From contig NZ_JAIOAB010000050.1 in NCBI RefSeq assembly GCF_019890635.1, positions 1 through 53,519 of the forward strand: a stretch of 53,519 nucleotides of DNA, read 5' to 3'. Source of the DNA: Streptomyces sennicomposti (lineage in GTDB: Bacteria > Actinomycetota > Actinomycetes > Streptomycetales > Streptomycetaceae). Below are positions 25,208-33,542 of this stretch, piece by piece. Within the stretch, counting starts at the first letter, position 1; each line of letters begins with the position of its first letter. A program made the position numbers and the translations under genes. The notes under the pieces were generated by a model. The model ran no database searches. It was not told where the DNA came from and was given only the letters and a program-made list of their open reading frames with translations.

Positions 25208-25700
25208 GTGGCCCACCGGCGGGCCCGACCCGCCGCGACCGACGCCGTCACCGACACCGCGAGCTTCGACCGGCGGCTCGCGGTCGCCACGCGCGCCCCG
25301 TTCCGCCTGGCCGGAGCACTGGCGACGGGCAGGGCCGAGCGCGGGCACGGGTCGATCGTGCCGGCCGGCTCCGGCGCGGCGCGGACGCCGGCTCCGGTCG
25401 GGGCCGCTTACGGCGCGTCCAAGGCCGCCGTGGGAACTCCTCGCCCGTTGCCACCGGGCCACCGAGTTCGGGCCGGCCGGTGTGCGGGTCACCGCCGTCT
25501 CGCCGGGACCCGTGCGCACGGAGGCCGCCGAGGCGATGCCCGGCGACCGGGCCGCCCTGATGGACGGGACCGACGCGCACGGCCGGGCCGGCGACCCCGG
25601 GGAGATCGCCGGCGTCGTCTCGTTCCTGGTCGGCCCGGCCGGCAGCTACGTCAACGGCGCCGTTTTCTTCGCCGACGGCCGGTCATCGGAGGCGGGGGTC
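25208..25700 (+). pseudogene. SDR oxidoreductase remnant (truncated, frameshifted)
   Basis: The first frame reads ASFDRRLAVATRAPFRLAG, GHGSIVPAGSGAARTPAPVG and AAYGASKAA, the middle of a short-chain dehydrogenase with its YxxxK. At about 25430 the match jumps to another frame: TEFGPAGVRVTAVSPGPVRT, then GVVSFLVGPAGSYVNGAVFF. The N-terminal cofactor motif is missing. It is therefore a decayed gene, lying 6 nt after the TetR gene and ending where the next gene converges. Confidence 0.75.
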
Positions 25701-26139
25701 AGGCCCGGTGTCCGCGCCGTCGGCGCAGGGCGCGGACCGCCTTGGGCAGGGCGTTGACGATGACGAGGGCCGCCAGGGGCAGAACGAGGTCACGCCAGGG
25801 GGACCGGATCGGCTTGTAGGTCACCGTGCCGTCGCGGATCTCCAGATAGCCGAGCGGCCTGGCCCCCGCACCTCCGCCGCCGCCCTCGCCCTCGGCCGTC
25901 TTGGCGGCCTCGGCGTCGCCGAACTTGCGTCCGGCGCCGAAACCGAAGCCGAAACCGACCTCGGCGACCGGGACCACGGTGACGCCGTCCGCGGTGACGG
26001 GCTCGCCGTAGACGGCCTTCACCGAGGCACGGCCGCCGAGCCTCTCGGCCAGGTGGTCCAGCGGGGCCACGGGGGAGTCCGCGGGTGACGGGTGGTCCGG
26101 CGTACGTGCGGGCACGTTCTCGGGCTCGGCGGCGGTCAT
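25699..26139 (-). CDS. GerW/YtfJ-family protein
   Basis: A 146-aa protein with the YtfJ/GerW pattern: LAERLGGRASVKAVYGEPVT, VTVVPVAEVGFGFGFGAGRK, a Gly-rich stretch and GARPLGYLEIRDG. A hydrophobic C-terminal helix (DLVLPLAALVIVNALPKAV) followed by Arg residues suggests a membrane anchor. In Bacillus the family is a spore protein needed for germination; in Streptomyces its role is less clear. It starts at 26139 on the minus strand and converges on the SDR remnant. Confidence 0.8.
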   Translation of the reverse strand: MTAAEPENVPARTPDHPSPADSPVAPLDHLAERLGGRASVKAVYGEPVTADGVTVVPVAEVGFGFGFGAGRKFGDAEAAKTAEGEGGGGGAGARPLGYLEIRDGTVTYKPIRSPWRDLVLPLAALVIVNALPKAVRALRRRRGHRA

Positions 26140-26374
26140 GACCCATCTTTCGGTAGGGGGTGTTCGGCCGTGGAGTCGGCGCGCATCCGCTCGAAGGGAC
26201 GGGGCCGTCCGCCGAAGAGCGGACGGTGTCGGGTGTGCGGACTCGGTGGTGCGGTCATGCGCTGGTCACCGTCCTCCGAGACAGCGGCCCTGAGGGATAC
26301 GTGTGGTGCGGTGGTGGTACAGAGTGAAGCCGCTTCACGATATGCCGACGGGGACCGCCTCCGCCACCATGCCC

Positions 26375-26427
26375 ACGGTCCGGCCCGGTTCGAAGGGCCG
26401 GGCCTCCTTCGAACCGGGCCGGACCGT
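26375..26427. terminator. Perfect 22-bp inverted repeat hairpin
   Basis: A 22-bp arm (26375-26396, beginning ACGGTCCGGCCCGG) is exactly complementary to 26406-26427, with a 9-nt loop. The stem is very GC-rich, contains TTCGAA, and has no T-tract. Streptomyces terminators often look like this, and a bidirectional terminator is the simplest reading. A transposon end or protein site is possible. Confidence 0.6.
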
Positions 26428-26634
26428 TCCTCCTCCCGAGCGCCCGGCGGCCAAGTGAGCGTCCCTACACCGCACTTGCGCGCCACCGGCAGCCCTCACG
26501 CTCGACGCCACGGGCCGGGACCGAGTACGGCGGCTGCTCGCTGCGCGGGCGGTGCCGAGTCGGCGGGGGCGGCCGCAGGTGAGGGCGTCGCCGCACGCGA
26601 CGGGGTCATCCCCGGCCCCGGTGCCGGGCCAGGG

Positions 26635-26830
26635 ATGGACGACCTGTCCCGGCACCGGGCGCTGGGGCGGCTGTGGCCCCAGCTAGAGGACATCCCCGCG
26701 GAGCGGCGCGACCTCGCCCGCATGATGTTCCTGGAACCGGCCGCCGAGAAGCCGCACGTCGATCCCGGTGCGGTGCGCGGGCAGTTGGTGGCGGGGCCGC
26801 GAGCGTCCTCCGGACGAACCCCGGCTGGTG
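26635..26830 (+). pseudogene. Possible fragment of MmyB-like XRE regulator
   Basis: One frame reads MDDLSRHRALGRLWPQLEDI, then RRDLARMMFLEPAAEKPHVD. This recalls the ligand-binding part of MmyB-like helix-turn-helix regulators (N-[RL]-ARMxFLDP-type block). There is no helix-turn-helix or conserved C-terminus. The match is short and uncertain. Confidence 0.22.
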
Positions 26831-26885
26831 TACGGGGCGGCACCCGGCTCACCGTCGGAGGCCGCGCCGCGGGCCGCGGGAGACG

Positions 26886-27308
26886 TCAGTTCTCGTCGGC
26901 CCCCCGCATCACCGCCGCGAACTTCTCGACGGCCGCCGGGCTGACCGGGGTGAAGAAGTTGACGAGGTTGCCGTCGGGGTCGCGGAACAGGAGCGACCGG
27001 TTGCCCCAGGGCATCGTGGTCGGGCCGCTGACGAAGTCGGTGACGAAGCCGGTCAGATTCCGGTGGACGCGGTCCACGTCGGCCACGAGGAACTCGGTGA
27101 TCACGCTCTGGTTGGCGGCAGGCCGGGCGGAACCGGGCGCGAACAGCGGGACGGTGCGGGTGCCGGCGATGGCGAGGGTGGCGCCGGGGGGCGTGAGTTC
27201 GGCGAAGTCCTCCGTGGCCCACACCGCCCGCACCCCCGTGGCGCGCTCGTAGAACGCGACGAGGCGCGCGACGTCGTCGGTGATGATGCGGATCGAGACG
27301 AAGTTCAT
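26886..27308 (-). CDS. VOC (glyoxalase/bleomycin-resistance) family protein
   Basis: A 140-aa vicinal-oxygen-chelate fold protein: NFVSIRIITDDVARLVAFYE at the N-terminus, ITEFLVADVDRVHRNL in the middle and LLFRDPDGNLVNFFTPV with the family Glu/Asp-type end. Members bind metals or sequester drugs. It is divergent from a WYL-domain regulator with a perfect palindrome near the latter, and probably regulated by it. Substrate unknown. Confidence 0.88.
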   Translation of the reverse strand: MNFVSIRIITDDVARLVAFYERATGVRAVWATEDFAELTPPGATLAIAGTRTVPLFAPGSARPAANQSVITEFLVADVDRVHRNLTGFVTDFVSGPTTMPWGNRSLLFRDPDGNLVNFFTPVSPAAVEKFAAVMRGADEN

Positions 27309-27485
27309 GGTGATCTCCCTTGTGTGCCGGGGTGGTCGAGGTCGGCCGCCGGAGCCGTCGTCCGGGATCTCCCGGCCGCCGGGACTCCTTGAGCCGCCCG
27401 CGTCCGGTGCCTGGGGCGCCCGCCTCCGCAGGCTGGATGGTCCGCGTCGGGCTCCCGGGGCGCCGTACTCCGCACGCTAGGGGAA

Positions 27486-27510
27486 ATACAGGACAGAATC
27501 GGTCCTGTAT
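27486..27510. promoter_or_regulatory. Palindromic operator between VOC and WYL genes
   Basis: ATACAGGAC and GTCCTGTAT form a perfect 9-bp inverted repeat with a 7-nt spacer, 18 nt upstream of the WYL regulator start. Its place in the divergent region makes it the likely site for the regulator, giving autoregulation and control of the VOC gene. Confidence 0.75.
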
Positions 27511-27528
27511 CGGCGCTAGGCTGGGACC

Positions 27529-28554
27529 ATGTCCCGACCCACCGGCCGTGTCCTCACCCTCCTGGAGCTGTTGCAGTCGGGCGGCACCCGGACGGTGGCC
27601 GAGCTGGCCGACCGGCTCGGCGTGGACGGGCGGACCGTGCGGCGGTACGTGGACCACCTGATCGACCTCGACGTGCCCGTCGAGTCGGTGCGCGGCCGCT
27701 ACGGCGGGTACCGGCTCGGCCCCGGCTACCGCCTGCCCCCGCTGATGCTCGGCGACGACGAGGCGCTGGCCGTGCTCCTCGGCCTGGTCGCCGGCCGCCG
27801 GGCCGGGCTTACGACGGCGGGACACACGGCGAGCGAGACGGCGTCGGCGAAGATCCGGCGGGTGCTGCCCCGGCACGTCGCCCACCGGCTCGACGCGCTC
27901 CTGGACGGCCTCGCCTTCACGGATCGGCCCGGCGCGCCCGACGTCCCCGACGCCGACGTCCTGCTCACCCTGGCCGACGCGGTGCGCCACCGACGGCCGG
28001 TCTCGATCCGGTACACCGGCCGCGACGGGCGGCGCAGCGAGCGCACGCTGCACGCGTACGGGATCGTCGCTCACTCGGGGCGGTGGTACGTCACCGGCGA
28101 GGACGCGGGGATCGGCGAGGACCGGACCTTCCGGCTCGACCGCATCGAGGACGTACGGACCCTGCCCGGCTCGTTCGAGGCGCCCGAGGGCCCCGATCCG
28201 GCGCGGCGCGTGGTGACCGCGCTGGCCACTGCCGAGTACCGGTACGAGGTGGCCCTGCGCGTCCACGGGACGGTCGACCAGATCCGCGCCCGTCTTCCCG
28301 CCGGCGTGGCGCTCCTGGACGGGGACGGGCCTACGGCCGGCGAGGACCGGACGGCAGAGCGCTGGCGGCGCGTCGAGCTACGGGCGGAACGGCTCGACTG
28401 GCTGCCCCCGGTGCTCGCCGCGCTCGACCGGCCGTTCGTCATCGAGCGCCCCGCCGAACTCCGCGACCTGGTCGCCGCCCTCGCCGCCCGCCTCGCCTCC
28501 TACGCTCGCCGAGACCCGGACTCCTTCGCCGGTCCAGAGCCTGATCCCCGCTAG
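27529..28554 (+). CDS. HTH_11/WYL-domain transcriptional regulator
   Basis: A 341-aa regulator with N-terminal winged helix (VLTLLELLQSGGTRTVAELA, then LGVDGRTVRRYVDHL) and the linker GRYGGYRLGPGYRLPPLML. The WYL domain (about 140-220) begins RRPVSIRYTGRDG and holds HAYGIVAHSGRWYVTG, where the family WYL appears as WYV. A C-terminal WCX extension follows (DWLPPVLAALDRPFVIERP). Such proteins repress small divergent genes and respond to ligands. It has its own palindrome directly upstream. Confidence 0.92.
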   Translation: MSRPTGRVLTLLELLQSGGTRTVAELADRLGVDGRTVRRYVDHLIDLDVPVESVRGRYGGYRLGPGYRLPPLMLGDDEALAVLLGLVAGRRAGLTTAGHTASETASAKIRRVLPRHVAHRLDALLDGLAFTDRPGAPDVPDADVLLTLADAVRHRRPVSIRYTGRDGRRSERTLHAYGIVAHSGRWYVTGEDAGIGEDRTFRLDRIEDVRTLPGSFEAPEGPDPARRVVTALATAEYRYEVALRVHGTVDQIRARLPAGVALLDGDGPTAGEDRTAERWRRVELRAERLDWLPPVLAALDRPFVIERPAELRDLVAALAARLASYARRDPDSFAGPEPDPR

Positions 28555-28751
28555 CGGAAGGGAGTTGCACGAATACAGCATCCCTTCAGGCGGGGCGGAT
28601 TCGCGGGGAATTCACTCGATCACGTGAACCCGGCCGAACGTATGACCGTGAAGGCGTTCTCCTTGCGTAACGTGCGTGCTCGGCCGACCCGGCGGCGCCG
28701 GTTCGGAGCGGGACATCAGCGGGTCAAGAGCGAGCGGGCCAGGGGGCGGGA

Positions 28752-30587
28752 ATGACGGAGGACGGTCCTTCGAACGGGAGCGGCGGACTCTCGCGGCGCA
28801 GACTGCTCGCGTCGTCGGCGGCGGCGGGCGGCGCGGTCTGGATGCTGCGCGGACTGGTCCGGCCGGGCAGCGCCTACGCGGCCTCGGCGGCTCCGCCGGA
28901 CTTCCCGGCCGGCATCGACGTCCACCAGCGCGTCTACGAGAACTGGGCCGGCGAGATCCGCACCGACCAGCTGTGGACGTGCGCCCCGCGCAGCCCCGAG
29001 GAGGCGCTCGCCGTCGTCAACTGGGCGCACGGCGCGGGCTGGACGGTCCGTGCGCAGGGGCGGCGGCACGGCTGGGCTCCCCTCACGGTGGCCGACGGCA
29101 CACCCGCCGCGACCCGGGTCGTTCTGCTGGACACCACGGCACACCTCACCGCGATGTCGCTGGAACAGCCCGCCGCCGACGGGACGGCCGCGGTCCGGGT
29201 CCAGTCCGGCGCCTCGCTGGAGACGCTGCTCGCGTTCGCCGGCGCGCGCGGGTACGGGGTGGCCTCCGCTCCCGCCCCCGGCGACCTCTCGGTCGGCGGC
29301 GCGCTCGCCATCGGCGCGCACGGCACGGCCGTCCCCGCCGTCGGCGAGCAGCCGCCGCCCGGCCAGGGCTACGGCTCGCTGAGCAACCTGGTCACCGAAC
29401 TGACCGCGGTCGTCTGGGACTCCGCCGTCGGCCGCTACGTCCTGCGGACCGTCGGCCGGGGCGAGCCCGACTGCGCCGCGCTCCTCACCCACCTCGGCCG
29501 CTCGCTCGTCACCGAGGCCGTCCTGCGGGTGGGCGCGGACCGGAACCTGCGCTGCCAGTCCTTCCTGGACATCCCCGCCACCGAGCTGTTCGCCGCCCCC
29601 GGCGCCCCGGCCGGCACCCGGACCCTGGCCGGCTTTCTGGACCGCACCGGCCGGGCGGAGGCGATCTGGTTCGCCTTCACCGACCGCCCCTGGCTGAAGG
29701 TGTGGAGCGTCGCCCCGCAGCGGCCGTTCGGCGCCCGCGCGGTCGACGGGCCGTACAACTACCCCTTCTCCGACTCCCTGCCCGAGCCGGTGGCCCGGCT
29801 GGCCGGGGACCTGGTCGCCGGGGCGTGGGCGAGCGCGCCGCTCTTCGGACAGGTCCAATACCTGCTGGCCAAGGTGGCGTTGACCGGCGACATCACCGAC
29901 GTCCTGCTCTCCGGGACCCTGGTGCGGGACGTGCTGACCGGCGATGTGCTCACCCATCTGCTGGCCGGCGGCCTGCGCTCGGACCTGTGGGGCCCCTCCC
30001 GCGACCTGCTCCAGTACGTACGGCCCACCACCCTGCGCGAGACCGCCAACGGCTACGCCGTCCTCACCCGCCGCGCCGATCTCCAGTGGGTGGTCAGCCG
30101 GTTCGCCGACTTCTACCGCACCCTGCTCGCCCAGTACGCGGCGCGCGGCGAGTACCCGGTCAACGGCCAGGTGGAGATCCGGGTGACCGGCCTGGAGGAC
30201 CCGTCCGTGTGCGGCGTCCCCGGCGCGCGGCCCCCGCTGCTGTCCGCGCTACGACCGCGCCCCGACCGGCCGGACGTCGACACCGCCGTGTGGATCGACG
30301 TCCTCTCCCTGCCCACGACGCCCGCGCTGCACCGCTTCTACCGTGACATCGAGCAGTTCCTCCTGGCCCTGGACGGGGAGCGGGCGACGGTCCGCGTGGA
30401 GTGGTCCAAGGGATGGGCCTACACCGACACCGCTGCCTGGTCCGACCCGGACGTCCTCACCCGCGCCGTCCCCGCGAGTCAGCGCGCCGGAGGCGGCCCG
30501 GGCTGGGACGAGGCGGTCGCCACCCTCGACCGCCTCGACCCCCACCACGTCCTGTCCAGCCCGTTCCTCGACGCCCTGCTGCACTGA
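28752..30587 (+). CDS. Tat-exported FAD oxidase, cholesterol-oxidase (VAO type)-like
   Basis: A 611-aa flavoprotein. The N-terminus has a Tat signal (SRRRLLASSAAAGGAVWML, cleavage near AYAASA). The FAD-binding type 4 domain (about 70-255) contains VRAQGRRHGWAPL and PAPGDLSVGGALAIGAHGTA, a typical flavin-attachment region. The C-terminal half matches the substrate-binding domain of vanillyl-alcohol-oxidase-type cholesterol oxidases (GPYNYPFSDSLPEPVARLAG; NGQVEIRVTGLEDPS; WSKGWAYTDTAAW). It would oxidise sterols or another alcohol outside the cell, giving peroxide. No neighbour shows steroid metabolism. Confidence 0.85.
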   Translation: MTEDGPSNGSGGLSRRRLLASSAAAGGAVWMLRGLVRPGSAYAASAAPPDFPAGIDVHQRVYENWAGEIRTDQLWTCAPRSPEEALAVVNWAHGAGWTVRAQGRRHGWAPLTVADGTPAATRVVLLDTTAHLTAMSLEQPAADGTAAVRVQSGASLETLLAFAGARGYGVASAPAPGDLSVGGALAIGAHGTAVPAVGEQPPPGQGYGSLSNLVTELTAVVWDSAVGRYVLRTVGRGEPDCAALLTHLGRSLVTEAVLRVGADRNLRCQSFLDIPATELFAAPGAPAGTRTLAGFLDRTGRAEAIWFAFTDRPWLKVWSVAPQRPFGARAVDGPYNYPFSDSLPEPVARLAGDLVAGAWASAPLFGQVQYLLAKVALTGDITDVLLSGTLVRDVLTGDVLTHLLAGGLRSDLWGPSRDLLQYVRPTTLRETANGYAVLTRRADLQWVVSRFADFYRTLLAQYAARGEYPVNGQVEIRVTGLEDPSVCGVPGARPPLLSALRPRPDRPDVDTAVWIDVLSLPTTPALHRFYRDIEQFLLALDGERATVRVEWSKGWAYTDTAAWSDPDVLTRAVPASQRAGGGPGWDEAVATLDRLDPHHVLSSPFLDALLH

Positions 30588-30655
30588 CCGGACGGGCCCA
30601 CCGGTCCGACTGGACGGCCCGCCGGTCCGACCGGACGGGCCCACCGGTCCCGGTC
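30588..30655. repeat. Three 21-22-bp near-tandem GC repeats
   Basis: Directly after the oxidase stop, a unit resembling CCGGACGGGCCCACCGGTCC occurs three times with few changes. Parts are self-complementary (GGACGGGCCC, ACCGGT), so it may act as a terminator. The rest of the spacer to 30842 holds only a possible PHO box. Confidence 0.55.
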
Positions 30656-30752
30656 GCCGGTCCCGGGTTCGGCAGCCCGTACGACCCGCGCGGCCCGCGC
30701 CGTCAGGGAGTGTGCGGGGAGCGCGCGACATGACCTGGACGCACGCACACGA

Positions 30753-30774
30753 CCGTTCGTTTACCTCTCCTTTG
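30753..30774 (+). promoter_or_regulatory. Possible PHO box
   Basis: GTTCGTTTACC resembles the 11-bp GTTCAnnnRCC-type direct-repeat unit bound by PhoP in Streptomyces; the next 11 nt (TCTCCTTTGCC) match poorly. It lies about 70-90 nt upstream of an alkaline phosphatase, a classical PhoP target. Only one unit is good, so this is tentative. Confidence 0.4.
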
Positions 30775-30842
30775 CCAGTGCATGGTGATCTGGCACGCGT
30801 CGGACGACATATCCGATCACCGCACGCCCAAGGAGTCACGTC

Positions 30843-32207
30843 ATGCACAGACCCACCCGCCGTCACCTCACGGTCGCGACCGCGCTCGTCGCCGCGGTCA
30901 CGGCCGCCGTCGCGGTCACCACCGCCGCCGGCGCCTCCGACGGCAAGGAGCAGGCCAAGCACGCGATCCAGGGCGGGAAGGCGAAGAACGTCATCCTGCT
31001 CATCGGCGACGGCATGGGCGACTCGGAGATCACCCTCGCCCGCGACTACACCGTGGGCGCGAGCGGCCGTCTGAACATGGACCGGTTCCCGCTGACCGGC
31101 GCCTACACCACGTACGCGGTCCACGTCGACGGCACCCCGGACTACGTCACCGACTCGGCGGCCAGCGGCACCGGCTGGGCCACCGGCGTGAAGACGGTCA
31201 ACGGCCGCATCTCCAAGACCCCCGGCAGCGACAGGCCGGTGAAGACGCTGCTGGAGCTGGCGCAGCGCAACGGCTACGCCACCGGCGACGTCACCACCGC
31301 CGAACTCACCGACGCCACCCCGGCCGTCCTCGCCTCGCACGCCACCGACCGTTCCTGTCAGGGGCCGGCCGACATGGCCAAGTGCCCGCGCGACACGATC
31401 GCCGCCGGCGGGCCGGGCTCGATCGCCGAGCAGGAGGTCGACCACAAGGTGGACGTCCTCTTCGGCGGCGGCAAGCAGCGCTTCGACCAGAAGGTCACCG
31501 ACGGCCGGTACAAGGGCCTGACGGTCACCCAGCAGGCGCAGAAGCTGGGCTACCAGGTCGTCACCGACGACGCGTCCATGAAGGCGGCCAAGGCGGGCCG
31601 GCCGGTCCTCGGGCTGTTCGCCCCGGGCAACGTGCCCACCGAGTGGACCGGCAGGACGGCGGCGGTCGGCGGTACGGACCCGCAGCGGTGCGTCACCTCC
31701 AACCCGGGCCGCCCCTCCACCACCCCGAGCCTCGCCGACTCCGCCGCGAAGGCGATCCAGCTGCTGGAGGCCAAGCAGAAGGCGAACCGCTCCCAGCAGG
31801 GCTTCTTCCTGCAGATCGAGGGCGCCTCCATCGACAAGCAGGACCACGCCGCCGACCCCTGCGGCCAGATCGGCGAGACCGTGGCCTTCGACCGTGCGGT
31901 GAAGGTGGCCCGCGACTACGCGGCCAAGCACCCCGACACCCTGGTCGTCACCACCGCCGACCACGGCCACACCAGCCAGATCGTGCCCCTGGAGGCCACC
32001 CCGCCCGGTCTGTCCTCCACGCTGGTCACCGACGAGGGCCAGCAGCTGAAGGTCAACTACTCGACCAACACCCCGGGTCAGTCCCAGGAGCACACCGGCA
32101 CCGAGGTCCGGATCGCCGCCCAGGGCCCGCAGGCCTACCGCGTCCTCGGCGTCACCGACCAGACCGACCTGTTCACCACGGTCCGCGAGGCACTGCGCCT
32201 GCGCTGA
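30843..32207 (+). CDS. Secreted alkaline phosphatase
   Basis: A 454-aa enzyme of the PhoA superfamily. A signal peptide (about 1-32) ends near AAGASDG. Metal and active-site motifs are NVILLIGDGMGDSE, the nucleophile region VTDSAASGTGWATG (Ser after TD), DKQDHAADPCGQ and VTTADHGHTSQ. It frees phosphate from organic esters outside the cell. AAGGAG precedes ATG 30843. A possible PHO box fits phosphate control. A 12-bp direct repeat covers its stop codon (32199-32210 and 32212-32223), just before the poly-G tract. Confidence 0.93.
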   Translation: MHRPTRRHLTVATALVAAVTAAVAVTTAAGASDGKEQAKHAIQGGKAKNVILLIGDGMGDSEITLARDYTVGASGRLNMDRFPLTGAYTTYAVHVDGTPDYVTDSAASGTGWATGVKTVNGRISKTPGSDRPVKTLLELAQRNGYATGDVTTAELTDATPAVLASHATDRSCQGPADMAKCPRDTIAAGGPGSIAEQEVDHKVDVLFGGGKQRFDQKVTDGRYKGLTVTQQAQKLGYQVVTDDASMKAAKAGRPVLGLFAPGNVPTEWTGRTAAVGGTDPQRCVTSNPGRPSTTPSLADSAAKAIQLLEAKQKANRSQQGFFLQIEGASIDKQDHAADPCGQIGETVAFDRAVKVARDYAAKHPDTLVVTTADHGHTSQIVPLEATPPGLSSTLVTDEGQQLKVNYSTNTPGQSQEHTGTEVRIAAQGPQAYRVLGVTDQTDLFTTVREALRLR

Positions 32208-33363
32208 CATCCTGCGCTGACATTGCGCGCCGGTCCGGCGGGGGGGGGGGGGGGGGGGGTGGGCCGCCGCGGAGGTTGCCGATGTCGGGTCCGGCTTGTC
32301 CGACGATCTGTTCGGCGGCGCCGACGCGGCCGAGCAGTTCGTGCGGGGTGTGCGTCTGGACGACGGTGCTCCGGGAGACGACGGAGACGGTGTCGGCGGC
32401 GCCCGCCACGACGAGGAAGGCCAGGCCGGCCCATGGCTCGGAGGACATGCCGAACAGTGTCAACGCCGCGCCCCACGTGGCGGATCCCCCGAGCATGACC
32501 AGGCCGGAGCGGGGGAGCCGGGTGAAGGTTCCGGAGAAGAGGGACGCGGCGACGCCGCCGACGGCCAGGGCCGTGAGGAACAGTCCGAGCGTGCGCGGGT
32601 CGCCGCCGAACCGTTCGGCGTTGACCAGGGGAAAGAGGCTCACGGGCATCGACAGCACCGTGACGGCCAGATCCGTGAGCAGGGCCCCGCGGATGACGGG
32701 GGTGCGGACCAGGAAGGCCAGTCCGTCCAGCACTCCGCCCAGTCCGGGCCGTGCGGGCTCGTCACCGGGCTCCATCCGCGGCAGGCCGAAGGCGCCGTGG
32801 AGCGCGGCGGCGAAGGTGAGGGCGTCGATCAGGTAGCAGGCGCCGACTCCCAGCCCGCCCACGATCCATCCGCTCAGTGCGGGACCGAGCAGCAGGGCGC
32901 CCTGGAACGCGATGCGCCGCAGCGCCAGGCCCGCGGCCAGTTGGTGTTCGGGCAGGAGGTACGGGACGAAGGTGCGTGAGGCCGGACCGCCGCCCGCGCC
33001 GAAGCAGGCCTGGAGCACGACCAGCCCCAGAACCCCGGCGACGGGAACATGTCCGAGGAAGCCCTGCAGCGCGAGCAGGAACGAACAGACCGCCTGCCCG
33101 GCCGTCATGAGGAGGTAGAACCTCCGTCGCTCCAGCCGGTCGGCCAGCGAGCCGGCGAAGAGTCCGAGCACGACGAGCGGTAACGCCTGTGCCAGCCCGA
33201 CGGCGCCCGTCCACACGGTGCTTTCCGTCGTCTGCCAGACCTGGAACATCACGGCGACGAGGGTCATTTGGCTGCCGAACCCGGACAGGGTCTGCCCGAT
33301 CCACAACCGCCGGAAGGGCGGTGAGGACCGCAGCGGCGTCACGTCGAGCAGCGTATGTCTCAT
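32173..33363 (-). CDS. MFS transporter (EntS-like exporter), 3' end disrupted
   Basis: A major facilitator protein similar to enterobactin-exporter-type MFS: LRSSPPFRRLWIGQTLSGFG, then VLGLFAGSLADRLERRRFYL (motif A) and PASRTFVPYLLPEHQLAAGL. It reads normally to GPDIGNLRGG, which in relatives is followed by one or two more membrane helices. Here the frame runs into nine prolines from the poly-G tract (32240-32259), then unrelated residues antisense to the phosphatase gene, before stopping at 32173. About 50-60 native residues seem lost. ATG 33363 or GTG 33369 could start it; GAGGAGG lies upstream. It lies downstream of the formyltransferase, so siderophore export is plausible if intact. Confidence 0.75.
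   Translation of the reverse strand: MRHTLLDVTPLRSSPPFRRLWIGQTLSGFGSQMTLVAVMFQVWQTTESTVWTGAVGLAQALPLVVLGLFAGSLADRLERRRFYLLMTAGQAVCSFLLALQGFLGHVPVAGVLGLVVLQACFGAGGGPASRTFVPYLLPEHQLAAGLALRRIAFQGALLLGPALSGWIVGGLGVGACYLIDALTFAAALHGAFGLPRMEPGDEPARPGLGGVLDGLAFLVRTPVIRGALLTDLAVTVLSMPVSLFPLVNAERFGGDPRTLGLFLTALAVGGVAASLFSGTFTRLPRSGLVMLGGSATWGAALTLFGMSSEPWAGLAFLVVAGAADTVSVVSRSTVVQTHTPHELLGRVGAAEQIVGQAGPDIGNLRGGPPPPPPPPPDRRAMSAQDVSAGAVPRGPW
32240..32259. repeat. 20-nt poly-G homopolymer
   Basis: Twenty consecutive G on the plus strand, at the exact point where the MFS gene loses similarity. No comparable homopolymer occurs elsewhere in the window. It may be a slippage tract, a rearrangement joint or an assembly error. 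Confidence 0.95.
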
Positions 33364-33542
33364 TCCCACGGGGCCTCCTCGGCCGGTTGCGCGTCGATCC
33401 GGTAGTGGAGACTCTCGCGCACGAGGCCGCGCTTCTGCCGTGTCCGGGGGCAACTCGTCGGGCCCCTCGCCGTCACTCGGTGAGGGGCCCGGGCCGGTTC
33501 GGTGGGCGACCGGTGAGGTCGGTGGGGCGGGTGCGGGCGTGG

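Larger units (their letters stand above)
26140..26885. other. Gene-poor region with hairpin and regulator remnant
   Basis: No intact gene is recognised. The region contains a long perfect hairpin (26375-26427) and a short plus-strand stretch resembling a regulator fragment (26635-26830). Both are listed separately. Confidence 0.5.
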
